A stretch of DNA of 64,000 nucleotides from Chryseobacterium sp. Leaf394 (GCF_001424105.1 NZ_LMQH01000011.1:1232273-1296272); one strand, 5' to 3'; shown: positions 1-9,449, counted from the first letter of the stretch. Numbers and translations: made by a program. Notes: generated from the letters alone by a model not told the origin.

Positions 1-1
1 C

Positions 2-1060
2 GACCAGCAGAAAAATGTAGCAGACTCGATGGGATGGAGGTTTTCAATTTTAGATAAAGAAAGAAATCTTCTTTTCAGGCTGAATGAAAATAATATAAAA
101 GAAGATAAAGATTTTGGCTGGCTGGCTTTTCATGCACCGCTTGCCTCAGGAATTTATTATCTGGTTTACAATGGCCCTGTGAAAAGAGAAATTCCGCTGT
201 ATGTTTTTGAAGACTGGCAGACGCAGTTTTTTTTGACTTTTAAAAGAACACCTATATTTCCGACAGCAAGAATTTTATTCAGAAAACCCAATTCGGCTTT
301 CGGGACTTTTGAAAAAGACAATATGGAAGTAGACAAACTGCTGAGAAATATGCAGAATGCCATTTACCATGTTCCTGAACAGCTTTTAAACAGGATGGCT
401 TCAGATGACTGGCAGAATCCGATGCTTGCGATTGTGGTTTGCTATGTTTATCTGATGAGCTCTGATGTAGAATCTAATAATTCAATTAAAAAAGTACTGG
501 AAAATCTAAAACGGAGAATTTCAAATGCTTCCGACTGTCCGGATATCAGGGCGATTGAACTTCTTGCAGCCGTCCGTTTCGAAAAGAAAATCCCTGAAAT
601 GATTCTGGATGAACCCTGTATGCTGAAGGTAGGTTTTAAAACATTCCTCGAGCAGGCAGCCCGAAATCCTGATAAAATTCAGATTACTGAACTCAGTGAA
701 ATCATTACAAGTCTGCACGGCGATATGGTCTGGAGTTCTTACAAACCTGTTGAGAAGAAGAAAATGCAAAGAGCAGTCGGAAATGAAATCGGTTTGGAGA
801 TGAGTTTGGCTGAACCTGTTGCGGAACCGAAAGACTGGCTGAGCCAGACGATGATGAATCAGCTTTCGTCAGAAAATTCAGGTCAGAATTCCGTGGCCGA
901 TCTGGCAATTCAGTTTCAGGTGAGCCCGAATATGGTGAAAGGATGTCTTCAGAATTTACATTCCTATCTATCAAATACCGGAGTTGATGCTTTTGAAAGT
1001 TTTAATGCGGATCAGGAAATTTTAAAATCAAACATTCAGAAATTGATAAACACACAATAA
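2..1060 (+). CDS. Unknown protein, 5' end outside window
   Basis: The reading frame is open from base 2, nine codons before the first ATG at 29, so the gene probably begins upstream of the window and only its C-terminal part is seen. About 352 codons are visible. I do not recognise the family. There is no signal peptide or membrane segment in the visible part, which looks like a mixed alpha/beta protein with a helical second half. Near the end, around residues 290-320 counted from the ATG, a segment DLAIQFQVSPNMVKGCLQNL has the spacing of a helix-turn-helix, which is only suggestive. A terminator-like hairpin follows. Confidence 0.75.
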   Translation, partial: DQQKNVADSMGWRFSILDKERNLLFRLNENNIKEDKDFGWLAFHAPLASGIYYLVYNGPVKREIPLYVFEDWQTQFFLTFKRTPIFPTARILFRKPNSAFGTFEKDNMEVDKLLRNMQNAIYHVPEQLLNRMASDDWQNPMLAIVVCYVYLMSSDVESNNSIKKVLENLKRRISNASDCPDIRAIELLAAVRFEKKIPEMILDEPCMLKVGFKTFLEQAARNPDKIQITELSEIITSLHGDMVWSSYKPVEKKKMQRAVGNEIGLEMSLAEPVAEPKDWLSQTMMNQLSSENSGQNSVADLAIQFQVSPNMVKGCLQNLHSYLSNTGVDAFESFNADQEILKSNIQKLINTQ

Positions 1061-1086
1061 TTGGAAATTATCTTAAATAATTGATT

Positions 1087-1114
1087 AAAGCCAGACTTCT
1101 GTCCGGCTTTTTTT
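1087..1114 (+). terminator. Rho-independent terminator
   Basis: A hairpin with arms AAGCCAGAC and GTCCGGCTT (one mismatch, loop TTCT) is followed by a run of T. It lies 27 bases after the stop of the first gene. Confidence 0.7.
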
Positions 1115-1229
1115 GTTCAGTTCAGAAAAGATTTAAAATTTAACTCAACAGATATCTGGCTTTTAAAAAAAATCTTCATCTTTATTAAATAATTAATCAT
1201 CTTATGTGGAATTGTAACCTTTTTGAATT

Positions 1230-1237
1230 TATATTTG
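1230..1237 (+). promoter_or_regulatory. Bacteroidota -7 promoter element
   Basis: TATATTTG matches the Bacteroidota -7 consensus TAnnTTTG and lies 35 bases before the ATG of the first tandem paralog. A TTG at 1212-1214 could serve as the -33 element, although the spacing is short. Confidence 0.5.
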
Positions 1238-1272
1238 TCTAAACGTAATAACTGCTGATAAAAATCTAATTT

Positions 1273-2418
1273 ATGAGATATATTTCTTTGTTTGTGCTGA
1301 TTTCCGCAATGTTTCAGGCTCAAAAATTACAGGTTGTAGATGCTGAAAATGGCAGACCCCTTTCTAATGCGAGAATCATAGCAAATAATCAGATTCTGTA
1401 CACGAACGACGACGGTTTTGCCCCTTTGGAAAGTACTGTCACCAATTTTGAAGTTTCCGCAGCAGGTTATACCGGTGAGAAGCTGCCTTCATTCAGAAAT
1501 CTGGTAAGACTCAAACCTTCTTTAAGAGAGATTGATGAGGTGAAAATTGTAAGCGTGGATATCAGAAAACTGTTGGAGGATGTTTTTGATCATTACCATA
1601 AACGATACTTTGATAAACCGTCTCTGTATGATGTTGTTATTAAAAGTAAATATTTTGATAATAATAAACTTCATTTTATGGCGATTACCGAAGCTAAACT
1701 TTGGAGCAGATCTAATCAGTATGACTACAGGCAAGGTTACAAGAAAAACTATGATCACATATTGCAGCTGCAGGTAAATAACGTGAAATACTTGAAGAAA
1801 AGCAGTTCTGACAGTATTTTCAGGGCAGAGACTGACGAGTTCAGACATGAGAAAATAGGAAGTTATTTCTTAAACTATGAGCTTCAACGCACCTTGACTA
1901 ACATCAGATCGCGGCATTCTAAATCATCAGGGAAACTGCTGTCTGAAAAAGATGGCGAACAGGACATCAGCTTTACAGTAAAAACTGAGAGAGGAACTCA
2001 TATTAAAGGAAAAATCAAGTATCATACGGCAGACAAAGTAATTACTTTTTTTGAGGCAGATTATTCAATGGATGATTTACCGGTTAAAAAAATGATATCT
2101 ACAGACGGCAGAGAATTCGGTTATAAATACGGAAACGCCATAATCACATACGATTTTTACAAAAAAGACGGTGTTTATGTTCCCGCGCTGATGAGACGTG
2201 AAAGTGATAATTATGTGATGACCTACAACAACGAATCTCATGTGAAAAGAGGGTTGCAGGAAATTATCTACAACACATTTTCAAAATCTGATAAAGACGG
2301 AATTGAACCAAGGGCTGATTTCAACAAAAGCATCTGGGAAAATGTTCCAACAAAAGACGATAAAGAATCAACCATTTTGCTTTCTAAAGAAGAGCAGACG
2401 TTCGTAAATAATCTTTAA
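1273..2418 (+). CDS. Secreted protein with carboxypeptidase-regulatory-like domain (tandem copy 1)
   Basis: The protein has 381 residues. An N-terminal signal peptide (about residues 1-16, ending MFQAQ) points to export. Residues 19-75 form a short beta domain (VVDAENGRPLSNARI, then YTNDDG) typical of CarboxypepD_reg-like/CNA-B-like domains common in Bacteroidota surface proteins. The remaining 300 residues resemble no enzyme I know and have no catalytic motif I can name. The next gene is a clear paralog with the same length and order of conserved blocks, for example PSLYDVVIK and FDNNKLH. The two probably arose by tandem duplication. Function is unknown; a periplasmic or outer-membrane-associated role is inferred. 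Confidence 0.8.
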   Translation: MRYISLFVLISAMFQAQKLQVVDAENGRPLSNARIIANNQILYTNDDGFAPLESTVTNFEVSAAGYTGEKLPSFRNLVRLKPSLREIDEVKIVSVDIRKLLEDVFDHYHKRYFDKPSLYDVVIKSKYFDNNKLHFMAITEAKLWSRSNQYDYRQGYKKNYDHILQLQVNNVKYLKKSSSDSIFRAETDEFRHEKIGSYFLNYELQRTLTNIRSRHSKSSGKLLSEKDGEQDISFTVKTERGTHIKGKIKYHTADKVITFFEADYSMDDLPVKKMISTDGREFGYKYGNAIITYDFYKKDGVYVPALMRRESDNYVMTYNNESHVKRGLQEIIYNTFSKSDKDGIEPRADFNKSIWENVPTKDDKESTILLSKEEQTFVNNL

Positions 2419-2462
2419 TATTAAAAAACTCAAAGTTTTTAGAGTTAAATAATATTTGCGGT

Positions 2463-2470
2463 TATATTTG
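2463..2470 (+). promoter_or_regulatory. Bacteroidota -7 promoter element
   Basis: TATATTTG lies 24 bases before the ATG of the second paralog. The same octamer precedes the first paralog, so each copy seems to have its own promoter. Confidence 0.5.
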
Positions 2471-2493
2471 CTCTGATCAAACAAAATTGTTTT

Positions 2494-3636
2494 ATGAAAT
2501 TTATTTTTCTTCTTCTGTTTTGCCCGTGTGCTTTTTTTTTCGGACAGACGGTTAAAGTTTTGGACGCTGAAAACGGAAAACCCATTTCCAGTGCAAGAAT
2601 CATCATGAAAGATCAGATCGTATATACCAATGATGATGGATTGGCATCTTTAAATCCTGAAGAAAAAGATTACGAAATTTCTGCTTTCGGTTATAAAAAA
2701 GAAAAATTTAAAAATTTCAGCAGCATTATCAGGCTCAAAAGGCATTATAACGAAATCAAAGAAGTAAAAATAATTCCGGTAGATTTTAAAAGCATATTTA
2801 AAGATGTTCTGAAAAATTATGAAAAACGCTATTACAGCAAGCCTTCACTTTATGATGTAGTTATCAAACAGAAGAATTTTGACAATAATAAACTTCATCT
2901 GATGGTGGTTTCTGAAGCTAAACTTTGGTCTAAAAATAATGCTCACGACCTTTCTGAGCGCATGTACATCAATTCTGAACTTCAAATGCAGCTCAACAAA
3001 ATAAAGTATCTGAAAAAAAATGTGTCTGACAGTATTTTTCTGGGCAATACCAATGACTTTATGCATCCCTTCACCAACGATATTTTTCTGAATTCTGAAC
3101 TGAGCCGTGTTCTCACACATCTGGATAAAAAGAAAGCAAAATTTTCAGCAAAGATCTTGAATGACGAGGATGGCGAAAGAACGATTAGTTTTAAAATAAA
3201 GTCTTTTGCAGGAAATATTATTGAAGGAAAATTCCGATATGATACAGCGAAAAAAGTGATTACTTATTACCAGTCTGTTTATCTGATGGAGAATCTGCCA
3301 TTAAAGCAGAAAATTTCGAAAGACCGGGTGATCTTTATGCAGAAATATGGTCTGGCGGTGATCACTTATGATTTTTACAGCAGAAATGGAGTGTACATAC
3401 CTTCTTTTGCGAGGTATGAGATTGATGATTATAAAATGTATCATCAAAGCCGCGAGCACACGAAGAGAGCCATTCGCGAAATTGTTTTCAGCCGTTTTGA
3501 AGAATCTGATAAAAAGGGACTGAATCCCAAAGTAGACTTCCGGAAAAATATCTGGGAAAATGTTGAGGTTAAATCAGACACTGAAAGCAATGTTTTGCTG
3601 TCAGAGGAAGAGCAGGATTTTATAAATAAAAATTAG
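2494..3636 (+). CDS. Secreted protein with carboxypeptidase-regulatory-like domain (tandem copy 2)
   Basis: This 380-residue protein is a full-length paralog of the gene 75 bases upstream. It has a signal peptide (residues 1-18, ending FFFGQ), then the regulatory-like beta domain (VLDAENGKPISSARI, YTNDDG). The shared blocks continue through PSLYDVVIK, DGER-type and ITYDFY segments to a common C-terminal tail (LLSEEEQDFIN against LLSKEEQTFVN). Both copies are intact and neither looks decayed. It carries its own -7 element. The function is not known; two diverged but intact copies suggest that both are in use. Confidence 0.8.
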   Translation: MKFIFLLLFCPCAFFFGQTVKVLDAENGKPISSARIIMKDQIVYTNDDGLASLNPEEKDYEISAFGYKKEKFKNFSSIIRLKRHYNEIKEVKIIPVDFKSIFKDVLKNYEKRYYSKPSLYDVVIKQKNFDNNKLHLMVVSEAKLWSKNNAHDLSERMYINSELQMQLNKIKYLKKNVSDSIFLGNTNDFMHPFTNDIFLNSELSRVLTHLDKKKAKFSAKILNDEDGERTISFKIKSFAGNIIEGKFRYDTAKKVITYYQSVYLMENLPLKQKISKDRVIFMQKYGLAVITYDFYSRNGVYIPSFARYEIDDYKMYHQSREHTKRAIREIVFSRFEESDKKGLNPKVDFRKNIWENVEVKSDTESNVLLSEEEQDFINKN

Positions 3637-3740
3637 CTTCAAAGATAATTCAGCGGTAGATTCCGATCTTTCAACACAACCCGTTAAAAACTTTTTTGCA
3701 GGATTTAGCTAAAACTTAATTAAAAATAATCAGATAAAAT

Positions 3741-3816
3741 AAAAACTGTGAAAATCAGTTTTGAAGATTAAAAAAAATATTTTAAACTCAATTTTTAACC
3801 TGAATTTTCACAGTTT
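3741..3816. terminator. Bidirectional hairpin between convergent genes
   Basis: Inverted arms AAACTGTGAAAATCAG (from 3743) and CTGAATTTTCACAGTTT (3800-3816) match apart from one bulged base, with an AT-rich loop of about 41 bases. It separates the second paralog (+) from the KAS III-type gene (-) and probably ends transcription from both sides. Confidence 0.55.
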
Positions 3817-3826
3817 CTTATATTTT

Positions 3827-4888
3827 TTAAAACTGATAAACAATCGCATTGATATTCATTCCTGCGCCTACAGAAGCGAAAAGAACAACGTCGCCTTTTT
3901 CAATTTTGTGAGATTCCAGTTCATCCTGCATAATCATCGTAAGCAACGAAGGGATCGTGGCTACACTGCTGTTTCCCAATTTGCTGATGACCATTGGCAT
4001 AATATCCGGTGGAGTAGGAACGCCATAAAGTTCATAAAAACGGTTGACGATGGCTTCATCCATTTTTTCGTTAGCCTGATGAATGATGATTTTGTTGAGC
4101 TGATCAATGGTAAAACCACTGTCATCCAGACATTTTTTCATTGCTACAGGAACGTTCAGAAGGGCAAATTCGTAGATTTTTCTGCCATCCATCTTGATGT
4201 ATTTCGTATCCTGACAGCTGTCATTGTTATACGATTTTCCAAAATAAAGAAAATCTTTTTCATTTAAAGTATAGGATGCAGACAGGTGAGATTTAATTCC
4301 GGAATCATCGCTGTCATTGGCTTCAATGATCACGGCACCTGCACCGTCAGCGTAGATCATGCTGTCTCTGTCGTGAATGTCAACCACTCTGGATAGAGTT
4401 TCTGCACCGATGACCAGACATCTTTTTGCAATACCTGATTTCACAAAAGCATTTGCCTGAATAACCCCTTCAATCCAACCCGGACAGCCAAACAGAACAT
4501 CGTAGGCAACACAGAAATTATTTTCGATCTTGAGTAAATGTTTTACTCTTGAAGCCAGACTGGGAACCATATCTGACTGAATTGTGTTGTGACGCACATC
4601 GCCAAAATTGTGGGCAAATATGATGTAATCTAGAGTTTCAGGATCTATCCCGGAATTTTCAATAGCTTTCTGCGCTGCGATCAAACCTAAATCTGAGGTT
4701 ACCTGATCACTCGTTGCGTATCTTCTTTCTTCAATACCTGTAATTTTTTTCAGCTTACTGGTAATGATGGCGTTGTCTTCTTTTAAGGTGATACCATGCT
4801 CGTTCAAAAAAACATGTTTGTCAAAAAATAAATTGGTTATGGTTTCTGAAGGGATGTAGTTGCCCACCCCAATAATTTTCCCGGTCAT
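3827..4888 (-). CDS. Beta-ketoacyl-ACP synthase III family protein
   Basis: The 353-residue protein has the thiolase fold layout of KAS III (FabH-like) enzymes, which join an acyl-CoA or acyl-ACP starter to an extender. The expected Cys-His-Asn triad is present: Cys135 in LFGCPGW, His270 in IIHQAN and Asn306 in GNSS. The C-terminal ASVGAGMN glycine motif is also present. It stands alone, not beside fabD/fabG/plsX, so it may be one of the FabH paralogs used in special lipid or pigment synthesis rather than the housekeeping initiator. The family call is firm; substrate and pathway are unknown. Confidence 0.88.
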   Translation of the reverse strand: MTGKIIGVGNYIPSETITNLFFDKHVFLNEHGITLKEDNAIITSKLKKITGIEERRYATSDQVTSDLGLIAAQKAIENSGIDPETLDYIIFAHNFGDVRHNTIQSDMVPSLASRVKHLLKIENNFCVAYDVLFGCPGWIEGVIQANAFVKSGIAKRCLVIGAETLSRVVDIHDRDSMIYADGAGAVIIEANDSDDSGIKSHLSASYTLNEKDFLYFGKSYNNDSCQDTKYIKMDGRKIYEFALLNVPVAMKKCLDDSGFTIDQLNKIIIHQANEKMDEAIVNRFYELYGVPTPPDIMPMVISKLGNSSVATIPSLLTMIMQDELESHKIEKGDVVLFASVGAGMNINAIVYQF

Positions 4889-5326
4889 TCTAAATTCAGA
4901 TTTCTAATTGTATAAAATATATAGCGCTGATTCTTATTTTTTCAAAAACGAAACCCCTTGCTGTTCACAAGAGGTAAAATAAGTAGATCAGTTCTAATTT
5001 AATTGCTCGATTAATAATGTATCAGACATGATTATAATGGTTGATATATTTTCATTAAAATCCCCTTTGACGGGGAAAATAGAAATATAAAGTATAATGA
5101 TAATAAATAAATATGTGTTTTTTGTGTTTTTTATAATTCGTATTTCTAAGGATAAAGGTAAACGATTAAAACTGAAATACACTATAAATCACCAATTATT
5201 TTCAATGTATTAACAAATCTTTAAATTGCTTACAAAGCTATTTATTGCATATAGATTTTATTGCTGAATATTTAAATAAACTTCCGGTTTTATCTGAATT
5301 TGATTTTATTTGTTTTATGTCTGCGT
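4889..5326. other. 438-bp AT-rich intergenic region
   Basis: The region is very AT-rich. It holds the upstream region of the KAS III-type gene and, at 5059-5077, a short hairpin (TCCCC / GGGGA arms) that on the minus strand is followed by a T-rich run and could end the tex-RDD transcript. A 62-codon minus-strand frame at 4994-5182 is low-complexity and was not accepted as a gene. I see nothing else. Confidence 0.6.
5059..5077 (-). terminator. Possible weak terminator after tex-RDD operon
   Basis: The minus strand reads CCCC-GTCAAA-GGGG followed by ATTTTAAT. The stem is short and the site is 250 bases past the RDD stop codon, so the call is tentative. Confidence 0.35.
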
Positions 5327-5881
5327 TTACATCAAACTTTGTTTCAGAAGCATTTTAATTTCTTTCAGTTTGTATTCTTTCACGATATAGGTTTTGCACA
5401 AAATATTATTCATGTGCATTGTGAAGTTGGTCTCTTTGTGTTTTATTCCAAGTATTTCGTTCAAAGGTGGAATATAATCTGCAAAAAGCATATAAAATAC
5501 CGCTAAACATAGTGTGTTTCTTAAGAACGATTTAAATATTGCCGGATTATTTGCGGAATCATCTATCACCTTTATTTTAAATACCCTTTTTCCTAATGTC
5601 GTTCCACAAACAGTTTCAGTAACACTTCCAAATAGGATTACTGACGGAATAAGAAGTAACGCTGACAGAATAGGTGATAAACCAAATATAAAATAGAATA
5701 TTAGAAAAAACGGAATCGAATCAATCAGTTTTGCCAAAATTCTATCACGCTCGTTGCCGTCATAGTTTGTTTTAACAGGTAAATTATATTCAAAAACATC
5801 ATAAATACGGTTTCCAGCCAGATCAAAATTTTGAGTTGGCCTGTGAATCAGTTTCTTTTCCTTTAACTCTGAAACTTTCAT
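5327..5881 (-). CDS. RDD family membrane protein
   Basis: The 184-residue protein shows the RDD signature: an Arg/Asp pair at the head of the first membrane helix (ERDRILAKLIDSIPF), a second hydrophobic stretch, the loop GTTLGKRVFKIKV and a further helix near residues 122-142. RDD proteins are small inner-membrane proteins of mostly unknown role, some linked to ion transport. The start lies 8 bases after the tex stop codon, so it is almost surely co-transcribed with tex. The C-terminal 45 residues after the RDD core are lysine-rich and unassigned. Confidence 0.8.
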   Translation of the reverse strand: MKVSELKEKKLIHRPTQNFDLAGNRIYDVFEYNLPVKTNYDGNERDRILAKLIDSIPFFLIFYFIFGLSPILSALLLIPSVILFGSVTETVCGTTLGKRVFKIKVIDDSANNPAIFKSFLRNTLCLAVFYMLFADYIPPLNEILGIKHKETNFTMHMNNILCKTYIVKEYKLKEIKMLLKQSLM

Positions 5882-5889
5882 TGTGATTT

Positions 5890-8013
5890 TTATAAAATCA
5901 TGCTCAGCTGAATTCTTTTTCTCGCTTCATCTACCTCTGTTACGCGTACCTGAACGTGCTGATGTAATTTCACCACCTCATTTACATCAGAAACAAAGCC
6001 GTCTTTCAGTTGAGAAATATGCACAAGTCCGCTTTCTTTAATTCCGAGATCTACAAAACATCCGAAAGCTGTGATATTATTAACGATACCCGGAAGAATC
6101 ATTCCGGTTTTCAGGTCTGTCATTTTTTTGACGTTTGGATCAAACTCAAAAACTTTTGCTGCCTTTCGTGGATCTAAACCTGGTTTTTCAAGTTCCTTCA
6201 GAATGTCTTTAATTCCTAAAATTCCGATGTTTTCTGTAATGTACTGTTCAGGCTGAATTATACTGATTTTTTCTTTATTGGCGATGAGGTCATTGGTTTT
6301 TAAGCCCAAATCTTTCGCCATTTTTTCTACAATTCCATAGGCTTCCGGATGCACTGCGGAATTGTCTAAAGGATTTTCGGCGTTGGCAATCCGGATAAAT
6401 GCCGCCGCCTGCTGGTAAGCTTTTTCACCTAATCGTGGAACTTTTTTCAGTTGTTTTCTGTTTTCAAAAGCTCCGTTTTCAGCACGGAAATTTACAATAT
6501 TCTCAGCCATTTTTTCGCCGATGCCTGAGACATAGCTCAACAGAGATTTACTTGCAGTATTCAAATTGATTCCGACAGAATTCACACATTTCATCACAGT
6601 AGAATCCAGTTCGTTTTTCAGTTGAGTTTGATCTACATCGTGCTGATATTGTCCTACACCAATAGATTTCGCATCGATTTTCACTAATTCTGCCAATGGA
6701 TCAGAAAGACGTCGGCCAATAGAAACAGCCCCGCGAACGGTCACATCATAATTTGGAAATTCATCACGCGCAATCTTGCTTGCAGAATAAACCGATGCTC
6801 CTGCTTCCGAAACCACAAAAACCTGCAAAGGTTTATCAAATCCTATTTTTTTAATGAAATATTCAGTCTCCCGGCTCGCTGTTCCGTTTCCAATGGAAAT
6901 TGCCTGAATGTTATAGGCATTGACCATTGAACGGATTTTCTTCATCGCCATGCCACTTTCATTTTGGGGAGCGTGAGGATAAATAGTTTCGTTGTGAATT
7001 AAATCTCCTTTTTCGTCTAAACAAACCACTTTGCAACCACTTTTGTAACCCGGATCGATGGCTAAAATCCGTTTTTCTCCCAAAGGTGGAGCAAGCAGAA
7101 GCTGACTCAGGTTTTCAGAGAATATTTCAATTGCTTTCTTATCTGCTTTCTCTTTGGCTTCCTGCAAAGTTTCGTTTGAAATTGCGGGCTCCAAAAGTCT
7201 CTTGTAGGAATCTCTAATGGCCAAAACAATCTGTTCTGAGCTTTCATTTTTAGATTTAATCACAGCATTTTCAATGAAATTTAAAGCTTCTTCTTTATCA
7301 ATTTCAATATTGGTTTTTACAAAACCTTCGGCTTCAGCTCTCAGCATGGCTAGAAGTCTGTGGGATGGAGTTCTGTTTAAACTTTCTTCCCACTCAAAGT
7401 ATTGCGAAAATTTTTGAGCGCCATCTTCCTCTTTTTTAGCTTTTACCACTTTTGAAGTAATCACAGCTTTGCGTTGGAACAGTCGGCGGAGATTTTTACG
7501 CACATACATATTTTCATTGATCCATTCTGCCATAATGTCGCGTGCGCCCTGCAAAGCCTCGTCTTCAGAGGAAACCTGATCGTTCAGATATTTTGAAGCG
7601 AGAAACTGAATATCCTGTGCTTTCTGACTCATAATTATTTTTGCCAAAGGCTCAAGTCCTTTTTCCTTCGCTGCATCAGCTTTTGTTTTTCTGCGTTTTT
7701 TGAAAGGTAAATACAGGTCTTCGAGTTCCTGAAGGTCAAAGCTTTCATCAATTCTCTGCTTTAATTCATGAGATAGAGAATCCTGTTCTTCAATTGATTT
7801 TAAAATACTTTCTCTGCGTTTTACAATATCTTCAAACTGTCTATTCAGCTTAGAAATCTGCTCAATCTGTGTTTCATCCAAATTTCCTGTAGCATCTTTT
7901 CTGTATCTTGAAATAAACGGAATGGTGCAGTCTTCGGATAATAATTTTAAGGTAGCATTGATGCTTTTATCGGATAAATTGAGTTGTTTCTGAATAAAAT
8001 TTACAGTGTTCAT
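5890..8013 (-). CDS. tex: Tex family RNA-binding transcription accessory protein
   Basis: The length of 707 residues and the domain order match Tex: an N-terminal helical region, a YqgF/RNase H-like domain starting near residue 317 (RILAIDPGYKSGCKV), paired helix-hairpin-helix motifs around 480-550 (LLSYVSGIGEKMAENIV, LKKVPRLGEKA) and a C-terminal S1 RNA-binding domain from about 638 (GMILPGIVNNITAFGCFVD). Tex binds nucleic acid and is linked to transcription and RNA handling; its exact role is not settled. The gene is followed at once by the RDD gene. Confidence 0.95.
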   Translation of the reverse strand: MNTVNFIQKQLNLSDKSINATLKLLSEDCTIPFISRYRKDATGNLDETQIEQISKLNRQFEDIVKRRESILKSIEEQDSLSHELKQRIDESFDLQELEDLYLPFKKRRKTKADAAKEKGLEPLAKIIMSQKAQDIQFLASKYLNDQVSSEDEALQGARDIMAEWINENMYVRKNLRRLFQRKAVITSKVVKAKKEEDGAQKFSQYFEWEESLNRTPSHRLLAMLRAEAEGFVKTNIEIDKEEALNFIENAVIKSKNESSEQIVLAIRDSYKRLLEPAISNETLQEAKEKADKKAIEIFSENLSQLLLAPPLGEKRILAIDPGYKSGCKVVCLDEKGDLIHNETIYPHAPQNESGMAMKKIRSMVNAYNIQAISIGNGTASRETEYFIKKIGFDKPLQVFVVSEAGASVYSASKIARDEFPNYDVTVRGAVSIGRRLSDPLAELVKIDAKSIGVGQYQHDVDQTQLKNELDSTVMKCVNSVGINLNTASKSLLSYVSGIGEKMAENIVNFRAENGAFENRKQLKKVPRLGEKAYQQAAAFIRIANAENPLDNSAVHPEAYGIVEKMAKDLGLKTNDLIANKEKISIIQPEQYITENIGILGIKDILKELEKPGLDPRKAAKVFEFDPNVKKMTDLKTGMILPGIVNNITAFGCFVDLGIKESGLVHISQLKDGFVSDVNEVVKLHQHVQVRVTEVDEARKRIQLSMIL

Positions 8014-8156
8014 GAAAGATTTTTGAAGTGGCTAAAATACTGAAATTTCAGATGTAGAAAGTAGATTCATTTAACATTGACTGTGAAAAATTTAAATTAA
8101 AAAGTACCGAAAGATTTTCTTGATGTATGTTAATGATTTTTACGCTGCGCAGCCTT

Positions 8157-8164
8157 TATCTTTG
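8157..8164 (+). promoter_or_regulatory. Bacteroidota -7 promoter element
   Basis: TATCTTTG matches TAnnTTTG and lies 84 bases before the YceI start, implying a leader of about 75 bases. Confidence 0.5.
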
Positions 8165-8247
8165 CTCCGTTAATAAATCAAAGATTGGTAAATAAAACAA
8201 TAATCATTATATTTATCACTTCTAAAACATTTAAATAATTACTTAAT

Positions 8248-8925
8248 ATGAAAAAACTAAGCGTAATCGCATTGGTAGCTGTAGGTTTGATCTCAGCATC
8301 TTGTAACAAAGACAAAACTGCAGACACTGCGAAAACAGGAACAGAACAAAACGTTGCAGAGGGCAAAGGTGAAGCTTTAAAAGCTGATGTTGCTGCTTCT
8401 AAAGTAAATTGGAAAGCTTTTCATAAAGGAGGTTTTGCACCAAGATGGGGTACACTTGCTATTCAGTCTGGTGAGTTGAACGTGGATGGCGGACAGCTTA
8501 CTGCAGGTAACTTCGTAATCGATATGGCTTCTTTGAAAGTAGATCCTGCATCAGTTACTGAAAAAGACAAAAAATCTACAGATCTTGAAGGTCACCTTAA
8601 AAATCCTGATTTCTTCGATGTTACAAAATTCCCAACTGCTGATTTCAAAATCACAGGTGTAACTGACCTGGCAACTGCACCTGCAAACGCAGTAGCAGGA
8701 GCTAACAAGACTGTAAGCGGTAACCTTACTTTACTGGGCAAAACTGTGAACGTTTCTTTCCCTGCGAAAGTAGATGTTGCTGAAGGTTCAGCAGCTGTAC
8801 AGGCTAATTTTACAGTGAACAGAGCTGACTGGGGAATCAAATTCGGTACAGACGAAACAGATCCTGCAGAATGGGCTATCAGCAAAGACATCGAAATTTC
8901 TGTTGATGTGAAAGCGGCTAAATAG
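8248..8925 (+). CDS. YceI family lipoprotein
   Basis: The 225-residue protein starts with a lipoprotein signal (lipobox LISASC, lipidated Cys19), then a linker rich in Thr, Lys and Ala. The YceI lipocalin-like beta-barrel follows from about residue 48 to the end, with the typical order KVNWKAFHKGG, LEGHLKNPDFFDVTKFPTA and NRADWGI. YceI proteins bind polyisoprenoid or other amphipathic ligands in the periplasm. Codon choice is GC-richer and more uniform than in neighbours, as in highly expressed genes. A strong terminator follows. Confidence 0.9.
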   Translation: MKKLSVIALVAVGLISASCNKDKTADTAKTGTEQNVAEGKGEALKADVAASKVNWKAFHKGGFAPRWGTLAIQSGELNVDGGQLTAGNFVIDMASLKVDPASVTEKDKKSTDLEGHLKNPDFFDVTKFPTADFKITGVTDLATAPANAVAGANKTVSGNLTLLGKTVNVSFPAKVDVAEGSAAVQANFTVNRADWGIKFGTDETDPAEWAISKDIEISVDVKAAK

Positions 8926-8950
8926 TTTTCTTATTTTAGATAAAACAGTA

Positions 8951-8985
8951 AAGGCTCACTTCCATGAAGTGAGCCTTTGTTTATT
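8951..8985. terminator. Strong bidirectional terminator
   Basis: Perfect 11-bp arms AAGGCTCACTT and AAGTGAGCCTT with a 5-base loop, followed by a T-rich run, lie between the convergent YceI (+) and HD (-) genes. Confidence 0.85.
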
Positions 8986-9002
8986 TCATTTTCTGTATAA
9001 GT

Positions 9003-9449
9003 CTAATATTTCTCCGAAAGATACCTGTATGCCTTCAGATACTTATTAAAACGGTGAATATCTTTTTGAGTTAATTCTCTGTTGACTCTTCTCAAATCCA
9101 TATTATCACGAAGGTCATTCAGTTTTACGGCAACAGCAAGGGGAGAGCGTTCAGTACGTTTTACAAAATCGTCATAATTTTCGTCCGGATCGTATTTGGT
9201 AAGGCAGTTGATCGCAAAAAGTATATATTCCGGGAAACCTTCCTCTCTGAGATATTCAAAACTGAATTCTTCGGGATGATCTTCCACCACGTCGTGGAGC
9301 ACGCCGACAATTTTTTCATCCATTGTTTTTCCGTATTCCATTACGCGCATTACGTGGGCAATGTAGGGAGCGTGGTATTTATCTTTTTGCCCTCTGTGAG
9401 CTTTATCGGCAATTTTAATGGCGCGGTGCAGTAATTCTTCTTTGGTCAT
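9003..9449 (-). CDS. HD domain phosphohydrolase (RelA/SpoT hydrolase-like)
   Basis: The protein has 148 residues from the ATG at 9449; a longer frame would need the TTG at 9461. It has the layout of small stand-alone HD hydrolases related to the ppGpp hydrolase domain: ADKAHRGQKDK with the first metal His, HVMRV, the HD pair in GVLHDVVED, and VKLNDLRDN. These enzymes cleave nucleotide phosphates with a divalent metal. No synthetase or TGS domain is present. Whether the substrate is (p)ppGpp or another nucleotide cannot be read from sequence. Confidence 0.8.
   Translation of the reverse strand: MTKEELLHRAIKIADKAHRGQKDKYHAPYIAHVMRVMEYGKTMDEKIVGVLHDVVEDHPEEFSFEYLREEGFPEYILFAINCLTKYDPDENYDDFVKRTERSPLAVAVKLNDLRDNMDLRRVNRELTQKDIHRFNKYLKAYRYLSEKY

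Noticed and set aside
3761-4267. 168-codon plus-strand frame
   Set aside because: It lies antisense to the C-terminal part of the KAS III-type gene, whose catalytic residues are all present, and its protein is Phe/His/Asn-rich with no family look.
4994-5182. 62-codon minus-strand frame in the gap after the KAS III-type gene
   Set aside because: Ile/Leu/Ser/Asn low-complexity from AT-rich DNA, no promoter and no homology seen.
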